Of a DNA stretch of 13,936 nt, positions 6,547 to 13,722 are shown in pieces. The stretch covers positions 1 through 13,936 of the forward strand of contig JAOUFX010000020.1 of assembly GCA_029857975.1 (NCBI GenBank), in the 5' to 3' direction. Source of the stretch: Deltaproteobacteria bacterium. GTDB taxonomy: Bacteria > Desulfobacterota > SM23-61. The stretch's first letter is position 1; the number at the start of each line of letters is the position of its first letter. The notes beneath the pieces were generated by a model that searched no databases, was not told where the DNA came from, and saw only the letters and a list, made by a program, of their open reading frames with translations. The translations under genes were made by a program, and so were the position numbers.

Positions 6547-9500
6547 TCAGGGAATACTCTTCATTTCCAAAAAAGCCGCAGTTCGAGGATCGTTTCTTTT
6601 TCTTTGGAAAAGGGCGTTCGTGCCTTGCTCGCAGAGAGCCTGGAAATCACAGTAATCACAGCTACGATCTCCTTCCCGCAAGGGGAAGAAGGTTCCTTCC
6701 AGGATTCCCTGCGAAATAATTTGGATGATTTTCTTTAGGGTCTTCTCTCTCTCCACCCAGTTTTCGCCGCGGAATAGGAGGTGTTTGAACTTTCCCTTGC
6801 GGCTCACGCTGTCATATTCGGCCCAGCTTTTTTCGATATCCGCCTGTTTCCAGATCCGACAAGAAGCCCATAGGTAAAGGGGAAGCTGCAAGGTCGTTCC
6901 TCCACTGAAACCATCCGCCTGACCGGCCACGATTCCGGTTTTATAATCGATGACGCGGAGGCGGCTTCCATCCAGGGAGAAATCGACCCGGTCGATCCTT
7001 CCCCGGAAGGAAACCGTGGATTGCCCTTCAAGAGTCAAAAAAATTGCTTCGCTGCCGGGGCTGGCCTGGGAGCGGGGAGTCTGATGTCCGAACCGAAATT
7101 CAAAATGGGTGGGAATATATTCAGGAGATTCTGCGCTTGCCCTCTTGAGAAAGCTCCGGAGATCCTCGAGAATTTCTTGCCGGTCAATTTCCCAGAGCAG
7201 AGGAGCTCCGGTGATTCCTGCGGCTTCGGCTTCAGAAAAGACTCGGTCGGCGACATCGGCCAGGATCTTCCCGTACGCGTCGATTTGATCGATCTGCAAC
7301 GGCCCGGGGATTTGTTTAACGGCTTCCCGGTAAAAGCGAAAGAGGAGGTCATGAACGACCGCACCGCGCTCTAAGGGCGGGAGGCGCAGAATTTCCTCGG
7401 GATATGGAAGGCTCTTTAGACCCAGAACTGCGGCAAGAAAATATTTAAAAGGGCAGGAAGCATACGTTTCCAGCCGGGTGGGAGAGAGGACCTGCCCGGA
7501 AAGGGCGAACTGTTCGCGAAGGAGGTGAAGGGCCTGGGGGGACTTGAGACAACCGTCATACTCGGTAAAAGTTCGCCAGCCCCAGCGGAGCCGGGCCAGC
7601 TTTTCGGCCCGCTGCAGGACGGGGAAAAGGCTTTTTAAGTAGGCGACCTCCCTGCGCTCATTCCTCTTCAAGGCGCTGGCAACCTGGCCCAGATCAAACT
7701 CTTCTTCATCGAGCGCTTGCCCGACGTCATCGGGGGCGAGCCGGGAAAGGGCCACCCGCCGAAAGCCGGGAAGAGTCTCCAGCCGGCTGTAATCCGTGGC
7801 CTCTCCGTACAGGGCCTCGGCGACCCGCAGGAGAAAGAAGGAAGGAATCCGCTCGCGGCCAGAAGCAGGATCCAGGCGCGGGTAAGAAAGGATCAACTTT
7901 TCCCGGGCAGAACTCACGGCCAGGGAGAAAAGAAGCTTTTCCTCCTGAGAACGAAATCTTTTCAGGGAAATCCTTCCCGGCATACCCAGGGCATCATTCA
8001 TGGCCTTGCGCTCATGGTCCAAAAGCAAAGGGTCCTGGCGCGCCGGAGCGGGAAAAGCTCGTTCCACCAGGCCGGGAATGAAAACCACCCGGAAAGACAG
8101 GCCCCGTGCGGGCATCAGGTCCGTAACACAGATCCCTTCTTTTTGAAACCAACCCAGCCGTTGAGTATTTTCTTCCAGTGCTGCCGAGACGATTTCCTTG
8201 AACCGGCGGATACCCACTTCCTGGCCAAAGGTATCGAGAGATTCAAGGGCACGCAGGCATTCGCAGAGGGTTTCCTGAGCCTCGCTTTTTTCGAAATAGG
8301 TTTTCATGAAGTGGATGGAGCTGTTCACCATTCCCTGCCAGGTATCTTTCCTGGGAAAAAGGTCCAGAACCGAGAACAATTCTTTGAGAAAGCCCCAAAA
8401 CCTTTGGGCTTCATCGGCGAAAACAAAAGCCTCTTGCTCTCCCTCTACGGGTTCCGCCTCTTGCCTGCGGCTCATCAGTGCCGAGAGCTTCTCTTCCCAC
8501 TTTTTCCTTCCTTCCACGATTCCGGCTTCCCTGGAGAGAAGATCCCACAGTGCGGGTGAAGGTTCCTCCTGAAAAAAATTCCTCCAGGCGATGGGAGCAA
8601 AGGTCAGGAACTCCATTACCATGCTTCTTCTAAGGTTGCTGCCAACCAGGTCAAGAAAGAGAAGAATGCTTTTCCCTTCCTGGGTGCGGGATAGAGGCAA
8701 TCCTCCTTGGAAGTAAATTGGAATCCGGAGGGCCTGAAACGTTTGCTGGATGAGAGGACCGTAGAGATCGTAATTGCGAAGGAGAATGGCCATGTCGGGG
8801 AAGGGGATATCGTCTTCCCTGGCCAGCCGCAAAATCTCCCGGGCCAACTCGCGAACTTCCCGAGCCTCGCTGGGAGCGGAGAGTAACAACACCGAGTGAT
8901 CATCCGAGGCCTGGAACTCCGCGGGCCTTGGCGTGAAGAGATGCTGTTGCAGAATCTCGACGGACCTTTTTTCCTGGCGAACGGATTTCTCCCATCGCTC
9001 AGCTTGAAAGCCCACGCTTTTATACCATTCCAGAATCGGATGGGCGTAGGCAAAGGCGGCAGATTCGCGCCAGGGCATGAAGGCAACCACGTCCAGAGTC
9101 TCCGAACAGGCCTGGAAAAGCTTCTTCTGGGCCGTGGTAAAGTCGTAGAACCCGTACAGGATCAATTCTTTGGTGCCCAAAGCTTCCGGAAAGTTTCGGA
9201 CGGCGGCACTGGCGTGGAAGAGGAGCTGGGAAGGATCGAAGAATTCTTTGCTGGTCATCGACCGGAAAGCCTGGTAGAGACGGTTGAGATCGATCAACTT
9301 TTGGCCATCTTTAACCGGCAGTTCTTCCATCCCTCCTTCGGCGAGGTCCCGGAAGGTCGCGGCCAGCGCTCTTTGAAAACCCCGGCGGGGGGCAATGTCC
9401 TTGAAGTAGCCGTCGGCTCCCGTCGTCTCCACCAGGGAAGCAATACAAACCAGGTCGCCGAAGGGCGGTAAGGGGCGGAGTTTTTCCCGGCTTAAGGGAT

Positions 9501-9741
9501 CGGCAGCCAATGCCCGGCCTAAATCGATAAACGTAAGGAAGCGGATGTTGAAATGATCAAGGCCTTTAAGGACTAAAAGCCTTCGTAAATAAAGTCCTAA
9601 CAGATTTGACCCTACCAGAACCACAAGGGGAGCGAGAGGATCCTGGCCTTTTTTCCTCTGGATGAGGTTTAAGAACTCTTCTTCCAGCTCAGGTTGAAAA
9701 GGACCCATAAAGAGAGAGTGGATCTTTTTTCCTTTTACCAT
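6547..9741 (-). CDS. addB: AddB-type helicase-nuclease subunit with Fe-S cluster nuclease domain
   Basis: A 1064-residue partner of AddA. The N-terminal region (LVVLVGSNLLGLYLRRLLVL, 39-58) occupies the place of motif I but has no GxxGxGKT, so ATP hydrolysis here is unlikely. MPARGLSFRVVFIPGLVERAFP (543-564) resembles the degenerate motif V region of AddB. The C-terminal nuclease has H797, E881, R-G-R-I-D917 and D932-Y-K934-T. Four cysteines, C763 (TYASCPFKYFLA) plus C1028, C1031 and C1037 (CDYCDFQALCE), form the known AddB 4Fe-4S staple around the nuclease domain. In characterised AddAB enzymes the AddB helicase-like region reads Chi and its nuclease cuts the 5'-ended strand. It is the first gene of the addBA operon, with the ATG preceded by a weak AAAAGAGAA ribosome site. 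Confidence 0.9.
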   Translation of the reverse strand: MVKGKKIHSLFMGPFQPELEEEFLNLIQRKKGQDPLAPLVVLVGSNLLGLYLRRLLVLKGLDHFNIRFLTFIDLGRALAADPLSREKLRPLPPFGDLVCIASLVETTGADGYFKDIAPRRGFQRALAATFRDLAEGGMEELPVKDGQKLIDLNRLYQAFRSMTSKEFFDPSQLLFHASAAVRNFPEALGTKELILYGFYDFTTAQKKLFQACSETLDVVAFMPWRESAAFAYAHPILEWYKSVGFQAERWEKSVRQEKRSVEILQQHLFTPRPAEFQASDDHSVLLLSAPSEAREVRELAREILRLAREDDIPFPDMAILLRNYDLYGPLIQQTFQALRIPIYFQGGLPLSRTQEGKSILLFLDLVGSNLRRSMVMEFLTFAPIAWRNFFQEEPSPALWDLLSREAGIVEGRKKWEEKLSALMSRRQEAEPVEGEQEAFVFADEAQRFWGFLKELFSVLDLFPRKDTWQGMVNSSIHFMKTYFEKSEAQETLCECLRALESLDTFGQEVGIRRFKEIVSAALEENTQRLGWFQKEGICVTDLMPARGLSFRVVFIPGLVERAFPAPARQDPLLLDHERKAMNDALGMPGRISLKRFRSQEEKLLFSLAVSSAREKLILSYPRLDPASGRERIPSFFLLRVAEALYGEATDYSRLETLPGFRRVALSRLAPDDVGQALDEEEFDLGQVASALKRNERREVAYLKSLFPVLQRAEKLARLRWGWRTFTEYDGCLKSPQALHLLREQFALSGQVLSPTRLETYASCPFKYFLAAVLGLKSLPYPEEILRLPPLERGAVVHDLLFRFYREAVKQIPGPLQIDQIDAYGKILADVADRVFSEAEAAGITGAPLLWEIDRQEILEDLRSFLKRASAESPEYIPTHFEFRFGHQTPRSQASPGSEAIFLTLEGQSTVSFRGRIDRVDFSLDGSRLRVIDYKTGIVAGQADGFSGGTTLQLPLYLWASCRIWKQADIEKSWAEYDSVSRKGKFKHLLFRGENWVEREKTLKKIIQIISQGILEGTFFPLREGDRSCDYCDFQALCEQGTNALFQRKRNDPRTAAFLEMKSIP

Positions 9742-9779
9742 TTCGTTCTCTTTTAAGGTTGGGCGATTTTTTAGAAGGA

Positions 9780-9807
9780 ATTATACCAGAGGTTTTAAGG
9801 AGGTTAA
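9780..9807 (-). promoter_or_regulatory. Candidate promoter of addBA
   Basis: On the minus strand, TTAACC (9807-9802), 16 bases, then a perfect TATAAT (9785-9780), about 40 bases upstream of the addB ATG. The -35 box matches only 4 of 6 consensus bases. If used, it separates addBA transcription from the upstream VapBC pair, although read-through is possible because no terminator is visible between them. Confidence 0.45.
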
Positions 9808-9826
9808 AGAAATCAATCATTTCCCA

Positions 9827-10183
9827 TCAATAATTTAGGCCAATTTTCTTAGTAATTTTTTCCAGGGTTTTATCGAATGTCCAAAGAGGAACATCCGTTA
9901 ATACCGCCGAGGCAATCAGATGGACATCTATATAGCCTAACCCCTTTCCCATAAGTTGATTATTTTCGATGAATCTTAAGACTTCTTCATCTTCGGCTAA
10001 TATTGTCATAGGAAGTGATTGAAGATAGGAAAGGATTTCATGCCTGTTTTTGAGATTCCCGCAGGCAAGCTCACCGACAATGAAGGGATGGCTTACAACT
10101 TCCCCATTATTCAATAATTTCTCAAGGCCCACATTTCCATCACGCAGGTGAGACACCCAAACGGAGGTATCAATAAGAACCAT
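9827..10183 (-). CDS. vapC: VapC PIN-domain ribonuclease toxin
   Basis: A 118-residue PIN domain starting MVLIDTSVWVSHLR. Catalytic acids are D5, E38 (IVGELACG), D86 (GYIDVHLIASA) and D104 (LWTFDKTL), all in the usual order and spacing. The tail LEKITKKIGLNY is typical for the subgroup paired with the short VapB antitoxins of the kind found next to it. It should act as a Mg2+-dependent endoribonuclease on tRNA or rRNA. The ATG lies one base after the vapB stop, so the two are co-translated. The pair sits directly upstream of addB on the same strand, 85 bases away. It differs clearly from the PIN toxin at 2357-2785 in length and sequence, so the two are not a recent duplication. Confidence 0.93.
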   Translation of the reverse strand: MVLIDTSVWVSHLRDGNVGLEKLLNNGEVVSHPFIVGELACGNLKNRHEILSYLQSLPMTILAEDEEVLRFIENNQLMGKGLGYIDVHLIASAVLTDVPLWTFDKTLEKITKKIGLNY

Positions 10184-10184
10184 T

Positions 10185-10382
10185 TTAAAGCTCCGCTATT
10201 CTCCGGCGAGGTATCATTTTCAGTTCCTTTTGGGTCCCGCCCAGCTTGGCCAGCCTTTTACTGCTTTCCAGGGCAATTAAGGCCTCTAACCCGAGCTTGA
10301 CGAGTGTTGTTTTTTCTTTAATGCCCGTCAGTTTGGAAACCTTTTTAATTAGGCTGTCTTCGATGTTTAAGGTCGTCCTCAT
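10185..10382 (-). CDS. vapB: VapB-type antitoxin
   Basis: A 65-residue protein, MRTTLNIEDSLIKKVSKLTG followed by KEKTTLVKLGLEALIALES, with the ribbon-helix-helix layout of short VapB antitoxins. The second half, KRLAKLGGTQKELKMIPRRR, is the characteristic LAxLGGxxxxxxxxPRRR toxin-binding segment of this subgroup. The ATG at 10382 is preceded by AGGAGG at a five-base spacing, a strong ribosome site. The antitoxin should both neutralise VapC and, as a dimer, bind the ATGCAT repeats just upstream to repress its own promoter. Full length for the subgroup and no defects. Confidence 0.9.
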   Translation of the reverse strand: MRTTLNIEDSLIKKVSKLTGIKEKTTLVKLGLEALIALESSKRLAKLGGTQKELKMIPRRRIAEL

Positions 10383-10396
10383 ATAAACCTCCTGGA

Positions 10397-10438
10397 ATTA
10401 TATGCATCAATATGCATGATTAATGCATATGTTGTCAA
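10397..10438 (-). promoter_or_regulatory. vapBC promoter/operator with three ATGCAT repeats
   Basis: A perfect TTGACA (minus strand, 10438-10433) is followed by possible -10 boxes CATATT (18-base spacer) or a downstream TATAAT (10402-10397). Superimposed are three ATGCAT cores at 10402-10407, 10412-10417 and 10423-10428. The last two form a perfect 8-5-8 inverted repeat, ATATGCAT-GATTA-ATGCATAT (10410-10430). Binding here would cover the promoter. Confidence 0.6.
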
Positions 10439-10453
10439 GAAGTTTTTAATTTT

Positions 10454-10540
10454 TTAGTGGTTCGAGTTTTGGTGGCGAATCAGTAAGGCCGCGTAAATGG
10501 TAATTTGGATCACCCATTTATTCTGAAAAATCCATTTCAT
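10454..10540 (-). CDS. Possible 28-residue hydrophobic small protein
   Basis: A short frame reads MKWIFQNKWVIQ then ITIYAALLIRHQNSNH and stops at 10454. It has a basic, aromatic N-terminus and a hydrophobic centre (WVIQITIYAALLI) long enough to touch a membrane. GGGGGA lies three bases before the ATG as a possible ribosome site. I do not recognise the peptide. It could equally be a remnant of a larger gene, for example an old transposase, or chance. It lies just upstream of the vapBC promoter on the same strand. Confidence 0.2.
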   Translation of the reverse strand: MKWIFQNKWVIQITIYAALLIRHQNSNH

Positions 10541-10708
10541 AAATCCCCCAGAAGAACAGAGTGAACTTGTTAGGTTACACATTTATTGGCAGGAAAACGA
10601 CGATGCTAAAGTATTAAAAGCCCCCCATTGGGGTCAATAGTAAAATTGCGGAGTGCGTGCCTACCCAGAACCGCCGAATTTCTTTAGATTACTCAGAAAA
10701 TAGCTTTT

Positions 10709-10736
10709 AATCCCCCCTTTAGAAAAGGGGGGGATT
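10709..10736. repeat. C6/G7 hairpin, repeat-like
   Basis: AATCCCCCCTTT, a three-base AGA loop, then AAAGGGGGGGATT gives nine uninterrupted pairs, extended by three more past one bulged G. A TTTT run follows on the plus strand. Hairpins of this wording recur in many environmental genomes as short dispersed repeats. No plus-strand gene ends nearby, so a terminator role is not obvious. Confidence 0.5.
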
Positions 10737-10928
10737 TTAATCATTTGCGGGTGGCCAAACGGCCAGGGGAAATTACTGCATAAATAGTTTTGATCTCCGC
10801 TATTTTTAAGACTTCAGCTATTCAACCAAGATAGCAGCTTTACGCACCTCTCAAAAAATACAAGTACACCTACAACAGTTCAGCGGAGGGGTGCTTAGGA
10901 GGTTGAGGATTACTGGTAAAATGCACAT

Positions 10929-10962
10929 TAAAAAAGGCAGAGCCAAAAGTAACCCTGCCTTT
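10929..10962 (-). terminator. Rho-independent terminator downstream of the HEGSH gene
   Basis: Read on the minus strand, AAAGGCAG (10962-10955) pairs with CTGCCTTT (10940-10933) across a 14-base loop. The run continues as TTTTAAT, giving a stretch of six Ts. This is the only good terminator shape downstream of the gene that stops at 11095. Confidence 0.7.
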
Positions 10963-11094
10963 CTTGTGTTGATGGTCAGTTGTTATCAATTGTAATTGGG
11001 TTTAATCCAAAAAGTTATGCGATAGTGGAAATATCTATTTATTTAGGGACACAACCCGAAGAATTTCAAGCAAGAGTGGTACTCATCATAACAG

Positions 11095-11769
11095 TCAGAA
11101 AGTAAATTCGTATCCAATTATAAAGCCCCCAGAAGGCAATGGTGCCAAACTCAAGCCGTTGAAATTGTCTTTTAACCAATCCGGAGTCCACGATTGGGTT
11201 TGGAGAAAGCGGTATCCCTGGTAGGTGGCTATGGCTGCCATCGACAAAGCAAATCCATGGGCGGTTGGTTCATTGGCATAATGTTCCATGCCTTCAAGGT
11301 CCCCTTGATACTTTTTTTGATTTTCCTTGTTCGTCACCCGAAAAACCCAGTAATCCAAGGAATACAATATGGGGTTCAAAATATTCCAGGCCATCATACC
11401 GCGGATAAAGGCATCATTTTTATCAATCTTGTCGGATTGGAGGATAATCTCTGATCCGACAACTTGGGATAGGAGACCGGCAGAATATATGGCTATCCCT
11501 TTGCCGTTGCTACTGGCATTTTCCGTAAATCCTATCGGCTGGTTGTAGTTTCCCATTTCCCAGTTCATGTCAGTATTGGTCAGCCCGGCGACAAGCGCAT
11601 GAGAGCCTTCGTGGATCAAAAAAGCTGAGGCGATGCCAGCGGAAAACCTCAGGGCAGAGCCAAGTGTTACTCCATCTTCTGCAGCACTTGCAAATGATGG
11701 AATAAACCCCCAAAGGAGGACGGCGATTACGCTTATTATAAATCTGGCAATTTTTGAAAATTTGGCCAT
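11095..11769 (-). CDS. Uncharacterised exported/membrane protein with HEGSH (HExxH) motif, M50-like
   Basis: A 224-residue protein I cannot name. It begins with a signal peptide or first membrane helix (residues 7-28, possible cleavage after SFASA). A hydrophobic segment (36-63) carries H53-E-G-S-H57 in the context FLIHEGSHALVAGL, like the zinc-binding helix of site-2-protease (M50) enzymes. Further hydrophobic stretches are at 91-110 and 120-143. The latter holds N129-I-L-N-P133-I-L-Y-S-L-D139-Y, resembling the NxxP...LD motif that supplies the third zinc ligand in that family. The protein ends GGFIIGYEFTF, oddly like the terminal strand of an outer-membrane protein. No Shine-Dalgarno precedes the ATG, so the start is less certain; a TATAGT box ends two bases before it. 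It is monocistronic with a terminator downstream. Metalloprotease activity is an inference from motifs only. Confidence 0.65.
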   Translation of the reverse strand: MAKFSKIARFIISVIAVLLWGFIPSFASAAEDGVTLGSALRFSAGIASAFLIHEGSHALVAGLTNTDMNWEMGNYNQPIGFTENASSNGKGIAIYSAGLLSQVVGSEIILQSDKIDKNDAFIRGMMAWNILNPILYSLDYWVFRVTNKENQKKYQGDLEGMEHYANEPTAHGFALSMAAIATYQGYRFLQTQSWTPDWLKDNFNGLSLAPLPSGGFIIGYEFTF

Positions 11770-12337
11770 TTACTATAAAGGAGAAAAACGGGTGGCTGAA
11801 TTGCGAGCCAAAAGAGTTGTGCTTCTTCCGTCGGTCAACACATAGATTGTAGGGCAATAAATGCACCAACTGCTTATAACTGCATAAAAAACGAATTTTA
11901 TTCGCCTTTAGAATATTTCTCTCCAAATCTTCCCGGAAAAAGTGGTAAAAGATTTTCCCTTTTTCCCGAAATTCTTCCACTTTAGTATGGAAGATTTGCA
12001 GGATCAGATATTGTCTCTGCCAAACAGCTCAGCATAACGCAAATATATCGGGAAAATATGAGTTGAGACCAACCGGAGCCATTCAAACATTGGCTTGTGT
12101 ATTTGCCCTTTTAAAAGGCCCTAATAGCAGCGGGAATCGACCTCTGAAATTATTCCTGGAAGGGGGTAAGCAATAAGAAGAGCTTTTAGGCCAAGAGTAT
12201 AGAAAGCCCCATGTCTTGTCAACCGGCAATTTGGAATAAGGAGATGCCGACAAACTCGTGTCAAACTGGATAAAAATGATTGTTGATTATGGGATGAAAG
12301 ATAGGATTGCGATAAGAAACTTGGACATGTAAATTAC
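11770..12337. other. Gene-free stretch left of the insertion sequence
   Basis: No convincing gene in 568 bases. A minus-strand frame beginning with GTG at 11980 gives some protein-like residues but runs out of frame through the 5' end of the HEGSH gene. Small palindromes are CGAAT-TTT-ATTCG (11892-11904) and CCTTTTAAAAGG (12107-12118). The end next to 12338 is the proposed right-hand target half of the IS110 element. Confidence 0.45.
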
Positions 12338-12349
12338 AGTCAACTATCT

Positions 12350-13537
12350 TTATATCGCCATTTTTGCCTGAAAATATGTCCGATGAGACAGCATAGCAAA
12401 GATCACTCGAACCAGCTTATGGGCCGTCGCTAGTAAAGCCTTCTGAGGAATTAACCCCTCTTTTTTCCTTCTGAGAAAATACGCTTTGAAGAAAGCGTTT
12501 TGACTCACCACCGCAGCGGTCATCAGGTAGATAGCTCTTCGAAGATGCCGATTCCCTCTTTTGGATAGTTTACTCTTACCGACATACTTGCCCGATTGGC
12601 AAACCGAGGGGTCCATTCCCGCAAAAGCGATAAGCTTTTTGTGAGAAGAAAAATTCTCGACCGAACCCATTTCGGCAAGAAAGGGCACCCCCGTCTTCGG
12701 CCCCACCCCTTTGATCGCTCTCAGGATCTTGAGATCTTCTACCCTGGTGGCCTTACATAAATCGGTGAGAAGTTTGGTCATCTCCTCCATTCTCTCCTGG
12801 AGATGCAAAAGAGTGGCAATCTTCCCTCTCAGAATGATCTCCTTTGCCGGACTCGCCGTAGCTACAGAGCTTTGGGCCGCCCGAAGAATATCCTCCGCCG
12901 AAAAGGTGAGTTTATTGCCCACATAGGGCTGCTGCAACGCCTTCGCGATGGCTTTCGGTTTGGCCACCTTCACCAGTCGAGCCGACGGATACTCCTTCAG
13001 AAACCGAAGCATCACCCGGGTATAAATATCTGCGATAGATTCGAGCTCTGGGAAGATCGTCCGTAAAACTCTTTTGATCTCCACCTTCGTGGCGGAAATT
13101 AGATGCGAGAGCGATTCCCTTTCTCGGGCCAGGTCCCTGAGATCCTGAAGATCCTGCGAGATCGATAATTGTGAGATCTCTTCTCGGTTCCCCATAAGAA
13201 ATTTCGCAATCGTCCGGGCATCTTTTTTATCCGTCTTGGTTTTCCGTAGGGATCGTTTCGCAAAATTGGCAATCAACAAGGGATTGATAACCACGGCGTG
13301 GATCCCCTGGGAGGTGAGAAAAGAGAAAAGATTGATGTGATAGCACCCGGTTGATTCCATTCCTACCAGCAGCTCTTGGCGATCCTGGCAGCGAGCGGTA
13401 ACGAGCTCCAGGAATTTGCAGAATCCATCGGAGTCCATCGAATAGAACCCAGAGAAATATTCATTCCCTTCCGCATCCAGGCCGGCAGCAGAAAAGGTAT
13501 CCTTGGAAATATCAACCCCAACAAACATTCGATCCAT
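12350..13537 (-). CDS. IS110-family DEDD transposase (recombinase)
   Basis: A 395-residue protein. The N-terminal RuvC-like DEDD domain has D9 (FVGVDISKDTF), E61 (VGMESTGCYH) and D103/D106 (KTKTDKKDARTIAKF). A helical linker follows. The C-terminal Transposase_20 domain has ILRAIKGVGPKTGVPFLAEM (271-290), GMDPSVCQSGKYVGKSK (307-323) and SKRGNRHLRRAIYLMT (325-340), with S325 a candidate for the conserved catalytic serine. IS110 recombinases insert without a classic target duplication, via a circular intermediate, and are guided by an element-encoded bridge RNA. The ATG follows AGGAGGT at six bases. The frame is intact and all acidic residues are present, so the element may still move. The stop lies only ten bases before the proposed right-end core. 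Confidence 0.95.
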   Translation of the reverse strand: MDRMFVGVDISKDTFSAAGLDAEGNEYFSGFYSMDSDGFCKFLELVTARCQDRQELLVGMESTGCYHINLFSFLTSQGIHAVVINPLLIANFAKRSLRKTKTDKKDARTIAKFLMGNREEISQLSISQDLQDLRDLARERESLSHLISATKVEIKRVLRTIFPELESIADIYTRVMLRFLKEYPSARLVKVAKPKAIAKALQQPYVGNKLTFSAEDILRAAQSSVATASPAKEIILRGKIATLLHLQERMEEMTKLLTDLCKATRVEDLKILRAIKGVGPKTGVPFLAEMGSVENFSSHKKLIAFAGMDPSVCQSGKYVGKSKLSKRGNRHLRRAIYLMTAAVVSQNAFFKAYFLRRKKEGLIPQKALLATAHKLVRVIFAMLSHRTYFQAKMAI

Positions 13538-13559
13538 TCTTCTACCTCCTTCCCAGAGT

Positions 13560-13707
13560 AGGCAGGATCAGCCTCCCCACCAAACCTCCATCGTGACCAG
13601 GGTTCGATGACCCAATCAACTTATTAGGGCTTGGGGAGGCAGGGAACACACTGTACTAAGGGCTCTTGACCCAGGAAGTACTAAGTCCTCCTGCCCCTCT
13701 CATTTCT
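13560..13707 (-). ncRNA. Candidate IS110 bridge RNA in the transposase leader
   Basis: Two successive stem-loops fold from the minus strand. The first has basal stem GGCAGG (13695-13690)/CCTGCC (13643-13638), an apical GGG/CCC hairpin (13672-13660), and two internal-loop strands, ACTTAGTACT (13686-13677) and TTAGTACAG (13659-13651). The second has basal stem GCCTCCCCA (13640-13632)/TGGGGAGGC (13579-13571), an apical GGGT/ACCC hairpin (13613-13600), and loop strands holding AGTTGATT (13621-13614) and GGAGG (13589-13585). This is the layout of target-binding and donor-binding loops. The basal stems share three bases, so the exact pairing needs adjustment. The 5' end is estimated from the TATAAA at 13719-13714. 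Confidence 0.6.
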
Positions 13708-13713
13708 TATCCT

Positions 13714-13722
13714 TTTATAACA
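13714..13722 (-). promoter_or_regulatory. -10 region inside the left end of the insertion sequence
   Basis: TGTTATAAA on the minus strand contains TGTTAT and TATAAA. In the inserted copy no good -35 box precedes it. When the element circularises, TTGACT formed by the right end plus core falls 18 bases before TGTTAT or 21 before TATAAA. Confidence 0.4.

Larger units (their letters stand above)
10541..11094. other. Gene-free stretch with hairpins
   Basis: I see no credible gene in these 554 bases. They hold CCCC-ATT-GGGG (10623-10633), a C6/G7 hairpin (10709-10736), a small TGGCC-AAAC-GGCCA stem (10752-10765) and a minus-strand terminator (10929-10962). The base composition is AT-rich between the hairpins, as in decayed intergenic DNA. 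Confidence 0.5.

Noticed and set aside
7021..9471. Plus-strand frames of up to 280 residues opposite addB
   Set aside because: Shadows of the addB coding strand without recognisable domains or ribosome sites.
10400..10430. ATGCAT repeats as a CRISPR or replication iteron array
   Set aside because: Only three 6-8 base repeats directly over a toxin-antitoxin promoter; an operator is the simpler reading.
11570..11980. Minus-strand 136-residue frame overlapping the 5' end of the HEGSH gene
   Set aside because: The second half is an out-of-frame copy of the signal-peptide region. The first half starts at GTG without a ribosome site and matches nothing I know.
10441..12337. tRNA, rRNA or riboswitch genes in the gene-poor region
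   Set aside because: I found no cloverleaf, no rRNA-like conserved segments and no leader structure next to a metabolic gene.
12350..13537. Broken or fused transposase
   Set aside because: The frame is continuous at normal IS110 length with all DEDD residues, so there is no sign of decay.
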